NCBI GenBank assembly: GCA_017381865.1
Contig: JAFOBJ010000068.1
Span: 1-45,022, forward strand
Direction: 5' to 3'
Source: Bacteroidales bacterium
GTDB taxonomy: Bacteria; Bacteroidota; Bacteroidia; Bacteroidales; F082
DNA length: 45,022 bases
Part shown: positions 33,461 through 40,469 of the stretch, in pieces
Numbering within the stretch: position 1 is the first letter of the stretch
Layout: every line of letters starts with the position of its first letter
The notes under the pieces: generated by a model
Told to the model about the DNA's origin: nothing
The model's input: the letters and a program-made list of their open reading frames with translations, nothing else
Databases searched by the model: none
Program-made: the position numbers and the translations under genes

Positions 33461-34252
33461 ATGAACAATACATTAATAACGATAATTGGTTTTTCGATAA
33501 TATTTCTGATGACGACATTAGGTTCGTCGTTAGTATTCTTTTTTAAAAAAGATATTTCGCAGAGTGTCAATTCGTTGCTTTTAGGATTAGCTGGAGGAAT
33601 CATGGTTGCGGCTTCAATTTGGTCGTTGATAATTCCTTCTATCGATATGTCTGAAGTTAGTTTTGGCAAGTTCGCTTGGTTTCCAGCAGCGACGAGTATC
33701 ATTTTAGGCGGATTACTTTTAGCATTATTAGATAAGGTAGTTCCTCACATGCATAACGGAACACATCAAGAAGAAGGACCTCGCTCCCACTTCTCCAAGT
33801 CGATGAAGTTGTTTTTCGCTGTTACTTTGCACAATATTCCAGAAGGTTTGGCTGTAGGATTTGCCTTTGGTGCGGCTTCTGTCGCTGGCGATGCTGCTGC
33901 TTATATCTCGGCATTAGGATTAGCTATCGGTATTGGCATTCAGAACTTTCCAGAAGGCGCTGCTATTTCCTTGCCGATGAAACAAGTGACTGGCAGCAGC
34001 AAGAAAGCTTTTCTCTTCGGAATGGGTAGCGGTGTCGTGGAACCGCTATCAGCAATTGTGGGATTTTTCCTAGCCTCACATCTTATCGTTTTGCAGCCTT
34101 GGCTACTCGCCTTTTCTGCTGGCGCAATGTTGTTTGTCGTGGCAGAAGATTTGATTCCAGACGCAAATCTAAGCGAAAACCCTCATACTGGAACATGGGG
34201 TTTTATGATTGGATTTATAATTATGATGATATTAGATGTGGCTTTAGGCTAA
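33461..34252 (+). CDS. ZIP family metal transporter
   Basis: 263 residues with about eight membrane segments. Metal-site motifs of ZIP proteins are present: LHNIPEGLAVGFAFG in the fourth and IGIQNFPEGAAISLPM in the fifth membrane segment; a His-containing loop (PHMHNGTHQEEGPRSH) lies between segments 3 and 4. It likely imports Zn2+ or related divalent metals. The gene ends 14 bases before the convergent kdsA stop. Confidence 0.93.
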   Translation: MNNTLITIIGFSIIFLMTTLGSSLVFFFKKDISQSVNSLLLGLAGGIMVAASIWSLIIPSIDMSEVSFGKFAWFPAATSIILGGLLLALLDKVVPHMHNGTHQEEGPRSHFSKSMKLFFAVTLHNIPEGLAVGFAFGAASVAGDAAAYISALGLAIGIGIQNFPEGAAISLPMKQVTGSSKKAFLFGMGSGVVEPLSAIVGFFLASHLIVLQPWLLAFSAGAMLFVVAEDLIPDANLSENPHTGTWGFMIGFIIMMILDVALG

Positions 34253-34266
34253 TAAGTCAATGAGTT

Positions 34267-35082
34267 TTAGAGGGCTTCTTTGATTTTAACTAATTTCTCA
34301 ATCAAAGGTTCAACCAAATCTAGGCGAAGCATATTGGCTCCGTCTGATTTGGCAGCTGCTGGGTTTGGGTGCGTCTCCATAAACAAGCCATCTGCTCCTA
34401 CAGCGATAGCGGCTTTGGAAATCAATTCTATGAGTTCTGGTTTGCCGCCAGTGACACCTGAAGTCTGGTTTGGCTGCTGCAATGAATGCGTCACATCCAT
34501 CACGACAGGAACCTCGCATTGTTTCATGTCGTAAATGTTTCTGTAATCAACAACTAAATCTTGATAGCCGAAGAAATTGCCGCGTTCTGTAAGCATAACT
34601 GCATTATTGCCAGATTGTTGTATTTTTTCAACAGCGAATCTCATCGATGCTCCAGATAAAAACTGTCCTTTCTTGATATTGACGATTTTTCCAGTCTTTG
34701 CTGCCGTAATCAATAAATCAGTCTGTCTGCATAAAAATGCTGGAATTTGCAAAATGTCGACATCAAAAGCTGCGGCCATTTGTGCTTCTTCAACGGCGTG
34801 AATGTCAGTGACGACTGGAATGTTAAATTGTTCTCTTATACCTTTAAGAACATTGAGAGCTTTCTCATCTCCTATTCCCATAAAAGAGTCCAATCTCGAA
34901 CGATTAGCTTTGCGATATGAGCCTTTGAATACATAAGGAATATCGTAAGACTTGCAAATATTAACTAATTGTTCTGCAATCTTATATGGAGATTCTTCAT
35001 CTTCAATGACGCATGGTCCAGCTAAAAGAAAGAAACGGTTTTCTTTAAGATTTTTAAGGAAAGGAAAATGAGAGAGTTCCAT
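34267..35082 (-). CDS. kdsA: 3-deoxy-8-phosphooctulonate synthase (KDO-8-P synthase)
   Basis: 271 residues, full length. Family motifs: LLAGPCVIEDEESPYKIAE, FKGSYRKANRSRLDSF, VVTDIHAVEEAQMAA, ILQIPAFLCRQTDLL, VMLTERGNFFGYQDLVVDYR, HPNPAAAKSDGANML. It condenses phosphoenolpyruvate with arabinose-5-phosphate to give KDO-8-P for the lipopolysaccharide core in the cytoplasm. NxxCxxRxT-type metal-Cys is not seen where GPCVIE lies, so metal dependence is undecided. It follows idi by 15 bases, same strand. Confidence 0.96.
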   Translation of the reverse strand: MELSHFPFLKNLKENRFFLLAGPCVIEDEESPYKIAEQLVNICKSYDIPYVFKGSYRKANRSRLDSFMGIGDEKALNVLKGIREQFNIPVVTDIHAVEEAQMAAAFDVDILQIPAFLCRQTDLLITAAKTGKIVNIKKGQFLSGASMRFAVEKIQQSGNNAVMLTERGNFFGYQDLVVDYRNIYDMKQCEVPVVMDVTHSLQQPNQTSGVTGGKPELIELISKAAIAVGADGLFMETHPNPAAAKSDGANMLRLDLVEPLIEKLVKIKEAL

Positions 35083-35097
35083 GTTATTAATCGTTTG

Positions 35098-35613
35098 TTA
35101 TTTGTTATAATGTTTTAACAATTCAGCGAAAGCTATTTTGAACCAAGGAGTGTAGTTTTGAGGATTTTTCTCAATGTCTAAACGAATATTTTCCATAGTG
35201 TCATATTTGTAAGACTCAACCTCTTCTGGATTTATTTCTGGAATATCGTCGGTTGTTCCGACAAAGACATGGTCGATTTCATGTTCCATAAGTCCTTGTG
35301 TAACATCAGCTTTATATGTAAAATAGAAGATCTCTTTGAGTTCACATTTCATTCCCATTTCTTCTTGCAAGCGACGTGTCGTAGCTTGTTCGAGTGTTTC
35401 TTCATGGCGTGGATGGGAACAGCATGTGTTGGTCCATAAGCCTGGAGTGTGGTATTTTGAGAAAGCTCTTTGTTGGAGCAGCATCTCTCCTTTTGTGTTG
35501 AAAATAAATATTGAAAAAGCACGATGCAACTCAGCTTTAACATGAGCTTCCATCTTCTCCATCAAGCCGATAGGATTGTCGTTAGCATCGACTAGTACTA
35601 CGTATTCTTGCAT
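35098..35613 (-). CDS. idi: Isopentenyl-diphosphate Delta-isomerase, type 1
   Basis: 171 residues, Nudix fold. The catalytic Cys lies in LWTNTCCSHPR (Cys65, followed by Ser-His-Pro), with the Nudix-like LEQATTRRLQEEMGM helix and a later E-x-D pair region (EHEIDHVFVG). It interconverts isopentenyl and dimethylallyl diphosphate for isoprenoid synthesis. It lies between ychF and kdsA on the minus strand; a family A hairpin separates it from ychF. Confidence 0.94.
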   Translation of the reverse strand: MQEYVVLVDANDNPIGLMEKMEAHVKAELHRAFSIFIFNTKGEMLLQQRAFSKYHTPGLWTNTCCSHPRHEETLEQATTRRLQEEMGMKCELKEIFYFTYKADVTQGLMEHEIDHVFVGTTDDIPEINPEEVESYKYDTMENIRLDIEKNPQNYTPWFKIAFAELLKHYNK

Positions 35614-35627
35614 GATATTTTTATTTT

Positions 35628-35690
35628 GCTACGAGCCACGAGCTGTGAGCTGTGAGTTTTGCTCAATGCTCATGGCTCATAGCTCAATGC
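35628..35690. repeat. Family A heptamer repeat/hairpin
   Basis: GCTACGA-GCCACGA-GCTGTGA-GCTGTGA-G followed by a complementary arm CTCAATGCTCATGGCTCATAGCTCAATGC. A clear long hairpin between ychF stop and idi start. Confidence 0.8.
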
Positions 35691-35692
35691 TA

Positions 35693-36766
35693 TTAAACAT
35701 TAAATCTGATATTCAAAATGTCACCGTCTTGGACGATGTAATTTTTACCTTCGACGCGGAACTTGCCAGCTTCTTTCACTGCTGCTTCTGAGCCATATTT
35801 CAAGAAGTCTTCTGTGCTCATGACTTCAGCTCTGATGAAACCGCGTTGTAAGTCAGAGTGAATTACGCCTGCTGCTACTGGTGCAGTGTCGCCGATGTGG
35901 ATTGTCCAAGCGCGTGTCTCGTCAGTACCTGTTGTGAAGAATGACTGCAACTTCAAAGTGCTGTAAGCGTAACGAACCAATTTGTTGACGCCTGGTTCTG
36001 TGAGACCAGCGTCTTCCATGAACATAGCTTTGTCGTCATCATCGAGTTCAGCGATTTCTGATTCCAACTTACCAGCGATGATAAGCATTTCGTCGCCTTC
36101 TTTCAAAGAAGCCTTCACAGCTTCAGTGTATTTGTTGCCTGTAAGAGCTGAAGCATCGTCTACATTGCAAACATACATGATTGGCTTTGCTGTAAGTAAT
36201 TGAATATCTTGAATGTATTTTTTATCTTCGTCAGCTACTTTTGCATCACGGGCGTTCTGCATATTTTCAAGAGCTTCTTTATAGACTGTCAAAACTTCGT
36301 AAGCTTTTTTATTGTCTTTCTCGCCGTTTTTCATAAGTTTTTCAACGCGTTGTAACTTACGAGTTACGAGGTCGAGGTCGCGGACTTGAAGTTCGAGGTC
36401 AACGAGTTCCATGTCGCGGACTGGGTCGATGCTGCCTTCGCTGTGAGGAACGTTTTCTTCGTCGAAGCAACGAAGTACATGAATGAGAGCGTCAACGGTT
36501 TGAACTTCAGCGAGTAATTTGTTACCGACGCCTTCTCCACCTTTTGTCAATCCTGGAAGGTCGACGATTTCGACTGTCGCAGGGACGATTCTTTTTGAAT
36601 GAGAAATGTTGTCGATGAGTTTGAGACGTTCGTCGCGGACTTCACACATACCGATGTTGGTCTTTGTTGCGAAACCGCCAATCTCTGCTTTAGTATTTGA
36701 AATACAATTAAATATAGTTGTCTTACCTGTATTGGTCAAACCAATGATACCACAATTCAATGCCAT
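35693..36766 (-). CDS. ychF: Ribosome-associated ATPase/GTPase YchF (Obg family)
   Basis: 357 residues, full length. G1 motif GLTNTGKTTIF (7-17), G3 DLPGLTKGGEGVGN, a coiled-coil insert (~120-195) and a C-terminal TGS domain (LQSFFTTGTDETRAWTIHIGD ... ending GDILNIRFNV). YchF prefers ATP and binds the ribosome; it is linked to stress responses. It has its own -7 box (36790-36797). Confidence 0.96.
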   Translation of the reverse strand: MALNCGIIGLTNTGKTTIFNCISNTKAEIGGFATKTNIGMCEVRDERLKLIDNISHSKRIVPATVEIVDLPGLTKGGEGVGNKLLAEVQTVDALIHVLRCFDEENVPHSEGSIDPVRDMELVDLELQVRDLDLVTRKLQRVEKLMKNGEKDNKKAYEVLTVYKEALENMQNARDAKVADEDKKYIQDIQLLTAKPIMYVCNVDDASALTGNKYTEAVKASLKEGDEMLIIAGKLESEIAELDDDDKAMFMEDAGLTEPGVNKLVRYAYSTLKLQSFFTTGTDETRAWTIHIGDTAPVAAGVIHSDLQRGFIRAEVMSTEDFLKYGSEAAVKEAGKFRVEGKNYIVQDGDILNIRFNV

Positions 36767-36789
36767 AATATTTTATTTTTTAATTCTTG

Positions 36790-36797
36790 CAAAGATA
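36790..36797 (-). promoter_or_regulatory. -7 box (TATCTTTG) for ychF
   Basis: Full TAnnTTTG match on the minus strand, 23 bases from the start codon. Confidence 0.55.
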
Positions 36798-36799
36798 AT

Positions 36800-36833
36800 A
36801 AAAGGCTAAAGACAAAAGGCAAAAGGCAAAAGA
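36800..36833. repeat. Heptamer array (AAAGGCA type)
   Basis: AAAGGCT-AAAGACA-AAAGGCA-AAAGGCA-AAAGAT, period 7, in the region where the ychF -33 box would lie. Confidence 0.75.
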
Positions 36834-36854
36834 TTTTTTTTATTACAAAATAAT

Positions 36855-36880
36855 GTAGAGACGTCACTCCCGTGGCGTCT
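36855..36880. repeat. Family C short hairpin, first of a tandem pair
   Basis: GTAGAGACGTCACTCCCGTG then GCGTCT. Confidence 0.78.
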
Positions 36881-36888
36881 AAAAAAAT

Positions 36889-36914
36889 ATAGAGACGTCA
36901 CTCCTGTGGCGTCT
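36889..36914. repeat. Family C short hairpin, second of a tandem pair
   Basis: ATAGAGACGTCACTCCTGTG then GCGTCT; one stem change relative to the first copy. Confidence 0.78.
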
Positions 36915-36998
36915 AAAAAATAATTGTTTTTCCTTTTTTATTTCCATAAAAAATAGTATCTTTACAATCGTAAATAAAACCAAATAATTTTTGATGTT

Positions 36999-38243
36999 AT
37001 GGAAAACACACAAATGATAGCTGAATATGGACTTCCATTAGAAGTTGAACTCAGTACACAGATTTATAATGCTTTACAAGGTAATGTCGTTGAAGAAATC
37101 ATAAAAATGGCAAAGATTCCTTTTTCTGATAATTACTATCGCAGTATGCTTGAAGGTCATAGTTTCAAGGTTGAAGAAGGCACACTTTCTCGTTATTATA
37201 AAATCTTCAATGAGATTAAGGAAGCTTTGCAATTTACAGAACCTATTGATTTCTATATCACAGGCGACCCTTCTGTCAATGCTTTCGCAATAGCTTCTCA
37301 AGAAGAAGGCGAACCAAACATCATAAATGTCAACTCTTCTCTCATTCAACTTATGACTGACGATGAGTTACGTTTCGTTATAGGTCACGAAATGGGACAC
37401 TTAATAAACAAAAACGCCACTTTGGTAAAACTCATCAACTTCGTATTTCCTCACGGCGCTCCAGTTCCAATCACTTTACAATATAAAATAAGGTTGTGGC
37501 AACAACTTTCAGAACTCGTTGCCGACCGCTTCGGTTATATGGCGATGCCTAACTTAAATGTCTGTATATCTGCATTCTTCAAGATGTCATCAGGATTGGA
37601 TTTCAATAAGATGGATATGAAAGTCGAGGCATTTTTAGAAGATAATAAAAAACGTCTTGAATATTTCCGTAATGACAAAGGCATCAATTTTGCGACACAT
37701 CCAATAAATCCTATTAGAGTCGAGGCTTTGAACCAATTCTCAAAAAGTGTGTTCTTTAATGAAAAAGGAACAAGTAAGGACGAATTGGAAAACGGCATGA
37801 ACGACCTCATCGACATATTGTTAAAGGTAAGGAATTCAGAATTGGATTCTAATATGGCTAACTTCATCGCGACAGCTGGTTTGATAATCGCAAACAGCGA
37901 CAATCAGATTAGTGAAGATGAAATGGAAATGATTCTCAGCGAGTTGTCAGTATTGGAAATATTCCCTAAGAATTTCTTGGAAGAAATAGTAAAAGAAGAT
38001 ATTGTTAAAATATTTAAAGAATCTATCAAAAAACTGATAGAGATAAATCCAGAGACACGCGAAGGAATGTTACGTTATTTGATGTCAATTGCATTGTCGG
38101 ACAAAGACATAAGCGTGAACGAAGTGGAATTGATATTCAATATTGCAGCGGCGGAACTCGGTTATTCTCCTGTTGAGACAGCACAGATTTTCTCACAGAT
38201 GATTCAAGTCGACTTTACGCCAAGCATGAATGCGCTTTGTTAG
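36999..38243 (+). CDS. M48 family metallopeptidase with C-terminal TerB-like domain
   Basis: 414 residues. The zinc site is H130-E131-M-G-H134 (FVIGHEMGHLINK), with the third ligand in LSELVADRFGYMA. Upstream PSVNAFAIASQ matches the M48 Asn-Ala-Phe motif. The C-terminal half (~270-410) looks like a TerB/tellurite-resistance helical domain: ATAGLIIANSDNQISEDEMEMILSEL and SIALSDKDISVNEVELIFNIAAAELGYSP, each with an acidic D-x-x-I-S/E-x-E motif. No signal peptide or membrane segment is seen, unlike HtpX/Ste24, so it should be cytoplasmic. A quality-control or stress role is a guess. Confidence 0.87.
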   Translation: MENTQMIAEYGLPLEVELSTQIYNALQGNVVEEIIKMAKIPFSDNYYRSMLEGHSFKVEEGTLSRYYKIFNEIKEALQFTEPIDFYITGDPSVNAFAIASQEEGEPNIINVNSSLIQLMTDDELRFVIGHEMGHLINKNATLVKLINFVFPHGAPVPITLQYKIRLWQQLSELVADRFGYMAMPNLNVCISAFFKMSSGLDFNKMDMKVEAFLEDNKKRLEYFRNDKGINFATHPINPIRVEALNQFSKSVFFNEKGTSKDELENGMNDLIDILLKVRNSELDSNMANFIATAGLIIANSDNQISEDEMEMILSELSVLEIFPKNFLEEIVKEDIVKIFKESIKKLIEINPETREGMLRYLMSIALSDKDISVNEVELIFNIAAAELGYSPVETAQIFSQMIQVDFTPSMNALC

Positions 38244-38276
38244 CTATTGGTAATGAGCAGTGCCTATATTCAAAGT

Positions 38277-38324
38277 TGCCAGTTCTTAGTTCTTAGTTCT
38301 TGGTTCTTAGTTCTTAGTTCAAAG
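38277..38324. repeat. Heptamer array (TTCTTAG type)
   Basis: AGTTCTT-AGTTCTT-AGTTCTT-GGTTCTT-AGTTCTT-AGTTC, period 7, six near-perfect units ending directly before the next start codon. Confidence 0.85.
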
Positions 38325-38326
38325 AT

Positions 38327-39223
38327 ATGATTGATTTTAAAGATATTACATTAGAAGACAAAGAGATAATAACATCTTATATTTTCCCTAATGATTGCTG
38401 TAATTGCGAGTTGTCGTTTGCGAATCATTTGTCGTGGCGTTTTCAGTATCAGACGAAATATGCTATTGTCGATGATTTTCTCGTACTTAAATATTATAAT
38501 GAAGGAAATGAGATTTTCATGATGCCGATTGGCAAAGGTAATGCAGACCATATCGTTGAAAAACTTATAAAAGAAGCCGAATTGCAAGGAATTCCTTTTA
38601 TGATGCACGCAGCATGTCATTTTGTTGAAAACCAACTCAGCGATGAGATGCGAGAAAAATTCAATCTTATGCCTAATCGCGATAACTTTGATTATGTGTA
38701 TCTTAGAGCAAATCTCGCTACATTGAAAGGAAATAAGTTTCAGCAAAAGAGAAATCATGTCAATCGTTTTATGAAGACTTATCCCAATTGGGAATATAAG
38801 TCAGCGACACCTGAACTTATTAAATTATGTATAGAGAAAGAAAACGAGTGGTATGAGTCGAACGAGGATTACAGACATCAAAACATTGACAGCGAACGAC
38901 AAGCCTTATTATATGCGATGAATCATGCAGAAGAAATCGGAATCAAAGGCGGAGTGCTGTTCGTTGATAATAAAGTCGTTGCTTTCACTTTCGGTTTTCC
39001 GATAAATTATAAGACTTTCGGAGTTCATTTCGAAAAAGCAGACATCAATTACACAGGAGCTTTTACCGTTATAAATCAGATGTTTGCTAATGATATTCCT
39101 GAAGAGTTTATTTACATCAATCGTGAAGAAGACTTGGGAATTGAAGGATTGAGAAAAGCGAAGATGTCGTATAATCCTGAGTTTATGATTACAAAAGGAA
39201 TTTTGACAATTAGGAATGATTAA
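38327..39223 (+). CDS. DUF2156 (phosphatidylglycerol lysyltransferase C-terminal-like) protein
   Basis: 298 residues. The pattern fits the DUF2156/LPG_synthase_C family, a double GNAT-like fold: NCCNCELSFANHLSWRFQYQTKYAIVDDFLVLKY near the start, QQKRNHVNRFMKTYPNWEY in the middle and EFIYINREEDLGIEGLRKAKMSYNPEFMI at the end. Relatives transfer amino acids from aminoacyl-tRNA to lipids; the short soluble Bacteroidota versions have no proven substrate. There is no membrane domain here. Its start is 2 bases past a heptamer array. Confidence 0.87.
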   Translation: MIDFKDITLEDKEIITSYIFPNDCCNCELSFANHLSWRFQYQTKYAIVDDFLVLKYYNEGNEIFMMPIGKGNADHIVEKLIKEAELQGIPFMMHAACHFVENQLSDEMREKFNLMPNRDNFDYVYLRANLATLKGNKFQQKRNHVNRFMKTYPNWEYKSATPELIKLCIEKENEWYESNEDYRHQNIDSERQALLYAMNHAEEIGIKGGVLFVDNKVVAFTFGFPINYKTFGVHFEKADINYTGAFTVINQMFANDIPEEFIYINREEDLGIEGLRKAKMSYNPEFMITKGILTIRND

Positions 39224-39269
39224 AGTCTCAGAGAGAAAAAACTTTGCGACATTGAGTCTTTGAGACTTT
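39222..39269 (+). terminator. Terminator after the DUF2156 gene
   Basis: AAAGTCTCA (39222-39230) pairs with TGAGACTTT (39261-39269), followed by T-rich sequence. It overlaps the stop codon. Confidence 0.75.
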
Positions 39270-39273
39270 TTAT

Positions 39274-39281
39274 TATTTTTG
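39274..39281 (+). promoter_or_regulatory. -7 box (TATTTTTG) for the DUF6922 gene
   Basis: Full TAnnTTTG match that ends 4 bases before the ATG at 39286. The mRNA would have almost no leader. Confidence 0.5.
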
Positions 39282-39285
39282 CATT

Positions 39286-39606
39286 ATGGTATTTTTAGAT
39301 AAATATAAATCAGGCAATCACATCATAAATCGTTCTCTTTTATGGGAGTATGATATTGATAATTTTGATTGGTATAATTCTAAAACAATAGTTGTTCAGC
39401 GAGTTATAGAATTAGGAATGCCAGAAGATTATTATGCAGCATTTGATTTGTATGGAGGTATTGATGGTTTTAGAGAAATTATTAAAACTATACCTTATCT
39501 AAATGATATTGATATAAATTTTGTATGCATATTTTTTAATCTTAAAAGAGAAGAACTGAGATGTTGTACAAAGAAACAATTGAACCAAAAACATTGGAAC
39601 TTTTAA
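39286..39606 (+). CDS. DUF6922-like antitoxin partner of an AbiEii-type toxin
   Basis: 106 residues: LLWEYDIDNFDWYNSKTIVVQRVIELGMPEDYYAAFDLYGG and a C-terminal TKKQLNQKHWNF fit the small DUF6922 proteins that precede AbiEii/AbiGii nucleotidyltransferase toxins in Bacteroidota. The length appears complete. Its last codons overlap the start of the toxin remnant at 39561 in another frame, the normal coupling of such pairs. It may persist as an orphan antitoxin, since the toxin is broken. Family assignment is from remembered sequence pattern. Confidence 0.75.
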   Translation: MVFLDKYKSGNHIINRSLLWEYDIDNFDWYNSKTIVVQRVIELGMPEDYYAAFDLYGGIDGFREIIKTIPYLNDIDINFVCIFFNLKREELRCCTKKQLNQKHWNF

Positions 39607-39898
39607 TTGATTTGCAATGAAGTTGTTAAGTATCACCGATAACGGTTCTAGAATTAAAGATTTTATAGACATAGCTTATTTATCGTCATGGTTTTCATTG
39701 GAAGAAATGCTTCAATTTTTCATCAGAAAAATTACAAATTCAAATATAATGATGCCCATTAAAGCATTGACATATTTTGACGATATTGATTTTAATGAAT
39801 CTATAGTGATGCTTAATAATGATTTTGATTGGAATAAAATTACTGATCGTTTGATAGATATGACTAAAGAACCAAATAGAATATTTGAAAAACTTTAA
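39561..39898 (+). pseudogene. AbiEii/AbiGii-family nucleotidyltransferase toxin with catalytic core deleted
   Basis: An ATG at 39561 opens MLYKETIEPKTLELLIDLQ, the family N-terminus, and stops at 39620. A second frame from 39617 gives MKLLSITDNGSRIKDFIDIAYLSSWFSLEEMLQFF and, near its end, ALTYFDDIDFNES: the conserved C-terminal part (intact proteins have K-L-x-A-I-S-x-R/N-G-x-R-x-K-D-F-I-D). What is missing between them is the nucleotidyltransferase core with its G-G-T and D-x-D residues, roughly 100-130 residues. The junction lies at about 39612-39620 and shifts frame. So the toxin must be inactive, while both ends are well preserved. The 93-residue second frame may still be translated. Confidence 0.82.
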
Positions 39899-39907
39899 GA
39901 AATAAAA

Positions 39908-40393
39908 ATGAATATTACAGTATATCACGTTTCTAACGAAGAAATAAAGAAACCTTCAGTTGATGTTAATGGTGAAAATCTTGGTTTCGGAAAAGGATTT
40001 TATTTGACGAACTCAAAAATAGAAGCTGAGGCAATGGCAGGAAAAATGTCAGACAATGCTATCATAAACGTTTACGAGTTCAATTACTTTAAAACAAAAA
40101 ACGTAGGATATCGCTTTAACGAGTTTGAGACCTATAACAAAGAATGGCTTAATTTCGTCGTTGATTGCCGTAAAGGTAAAGACGTTGCCACAGATTACGA
40201 CATTGTTATCGCAGGTGGAATTTATGATGATATCGAAGATATTATCAGTGATTACGAAAAAAACAACATCACTGTGGAACAAGCTGTTGAACAATTGAGA
40301 TATAAAGACGTGAAATTTCAGATTTGCATTTTGAATCAGGAAATCATTGATTTTAATCTGGAATTTGTGGAACTATTGACCATTGGCTATTGA
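39908..40393 (+). CDS. DUF3990 domain protein (possible ADP-ribosyltransferase-like toxin)
   Basis: 161 residues: TVYHVSNEEIKKPSVDVNGENLGFGKGFYLTNSKIEAEAMAG is the DUF3990 opening (Y-H-x-S, F-G-x-G-F-Y-L-T), which resembles ADP-ribosyltransferase folds. The later DYDIVIAGGIYDD and a YKDVKFQICILNQE tail also fit. In Bacteroidota such genes usually sit beside small DUF3791 genes, which are absent here. It starts 9 bases after the broken toxin. Its last five codons and stop (LTIGY) come from a 7-base repeat array, so the original C-terminus may have been replaced. Confidence 0.78.
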   Translation: MNITVYHVSNEEIKKPSVDVNGENLGFGKGFYLTNSKIEAEAMAGKMSDNAIINVYEFNYFKTKNVGYRFNEFETYNKEWLNFVVDCRKGKDVATDYDIVIAGGIYDDIEDIISDYEKNNITVEQAVEQLRYKDVKFQICILNQEIIDFNLEFVELLTIGY

Positions 40394-40462
40394 CCGTTGA
40401 CTATTGACCATTGGCTATTGACCATTGGCTATTGACCGTTGACTATTAACTATTATCTATTA
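40376..40462. repeat. Heptamer array (TTGACYA/TTGGCTA type) overlapping DUF3990 stop
   Basis: About twelve units: TTGACCA, TTGGCTA, TTGACCG, TTGACTA and variants, fading to TTAACTA-TTATCTA-TTAAC. It is the reverse-complement style of family E. Confidence 0.9.
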
Positions 40463-40469
40463 ACATTTT

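Noticed and set aside
40376-40462. Possible CRISPR array
   Set aside because: Units are 7 bases, contiguous and without spacers; no cas genes in the window.
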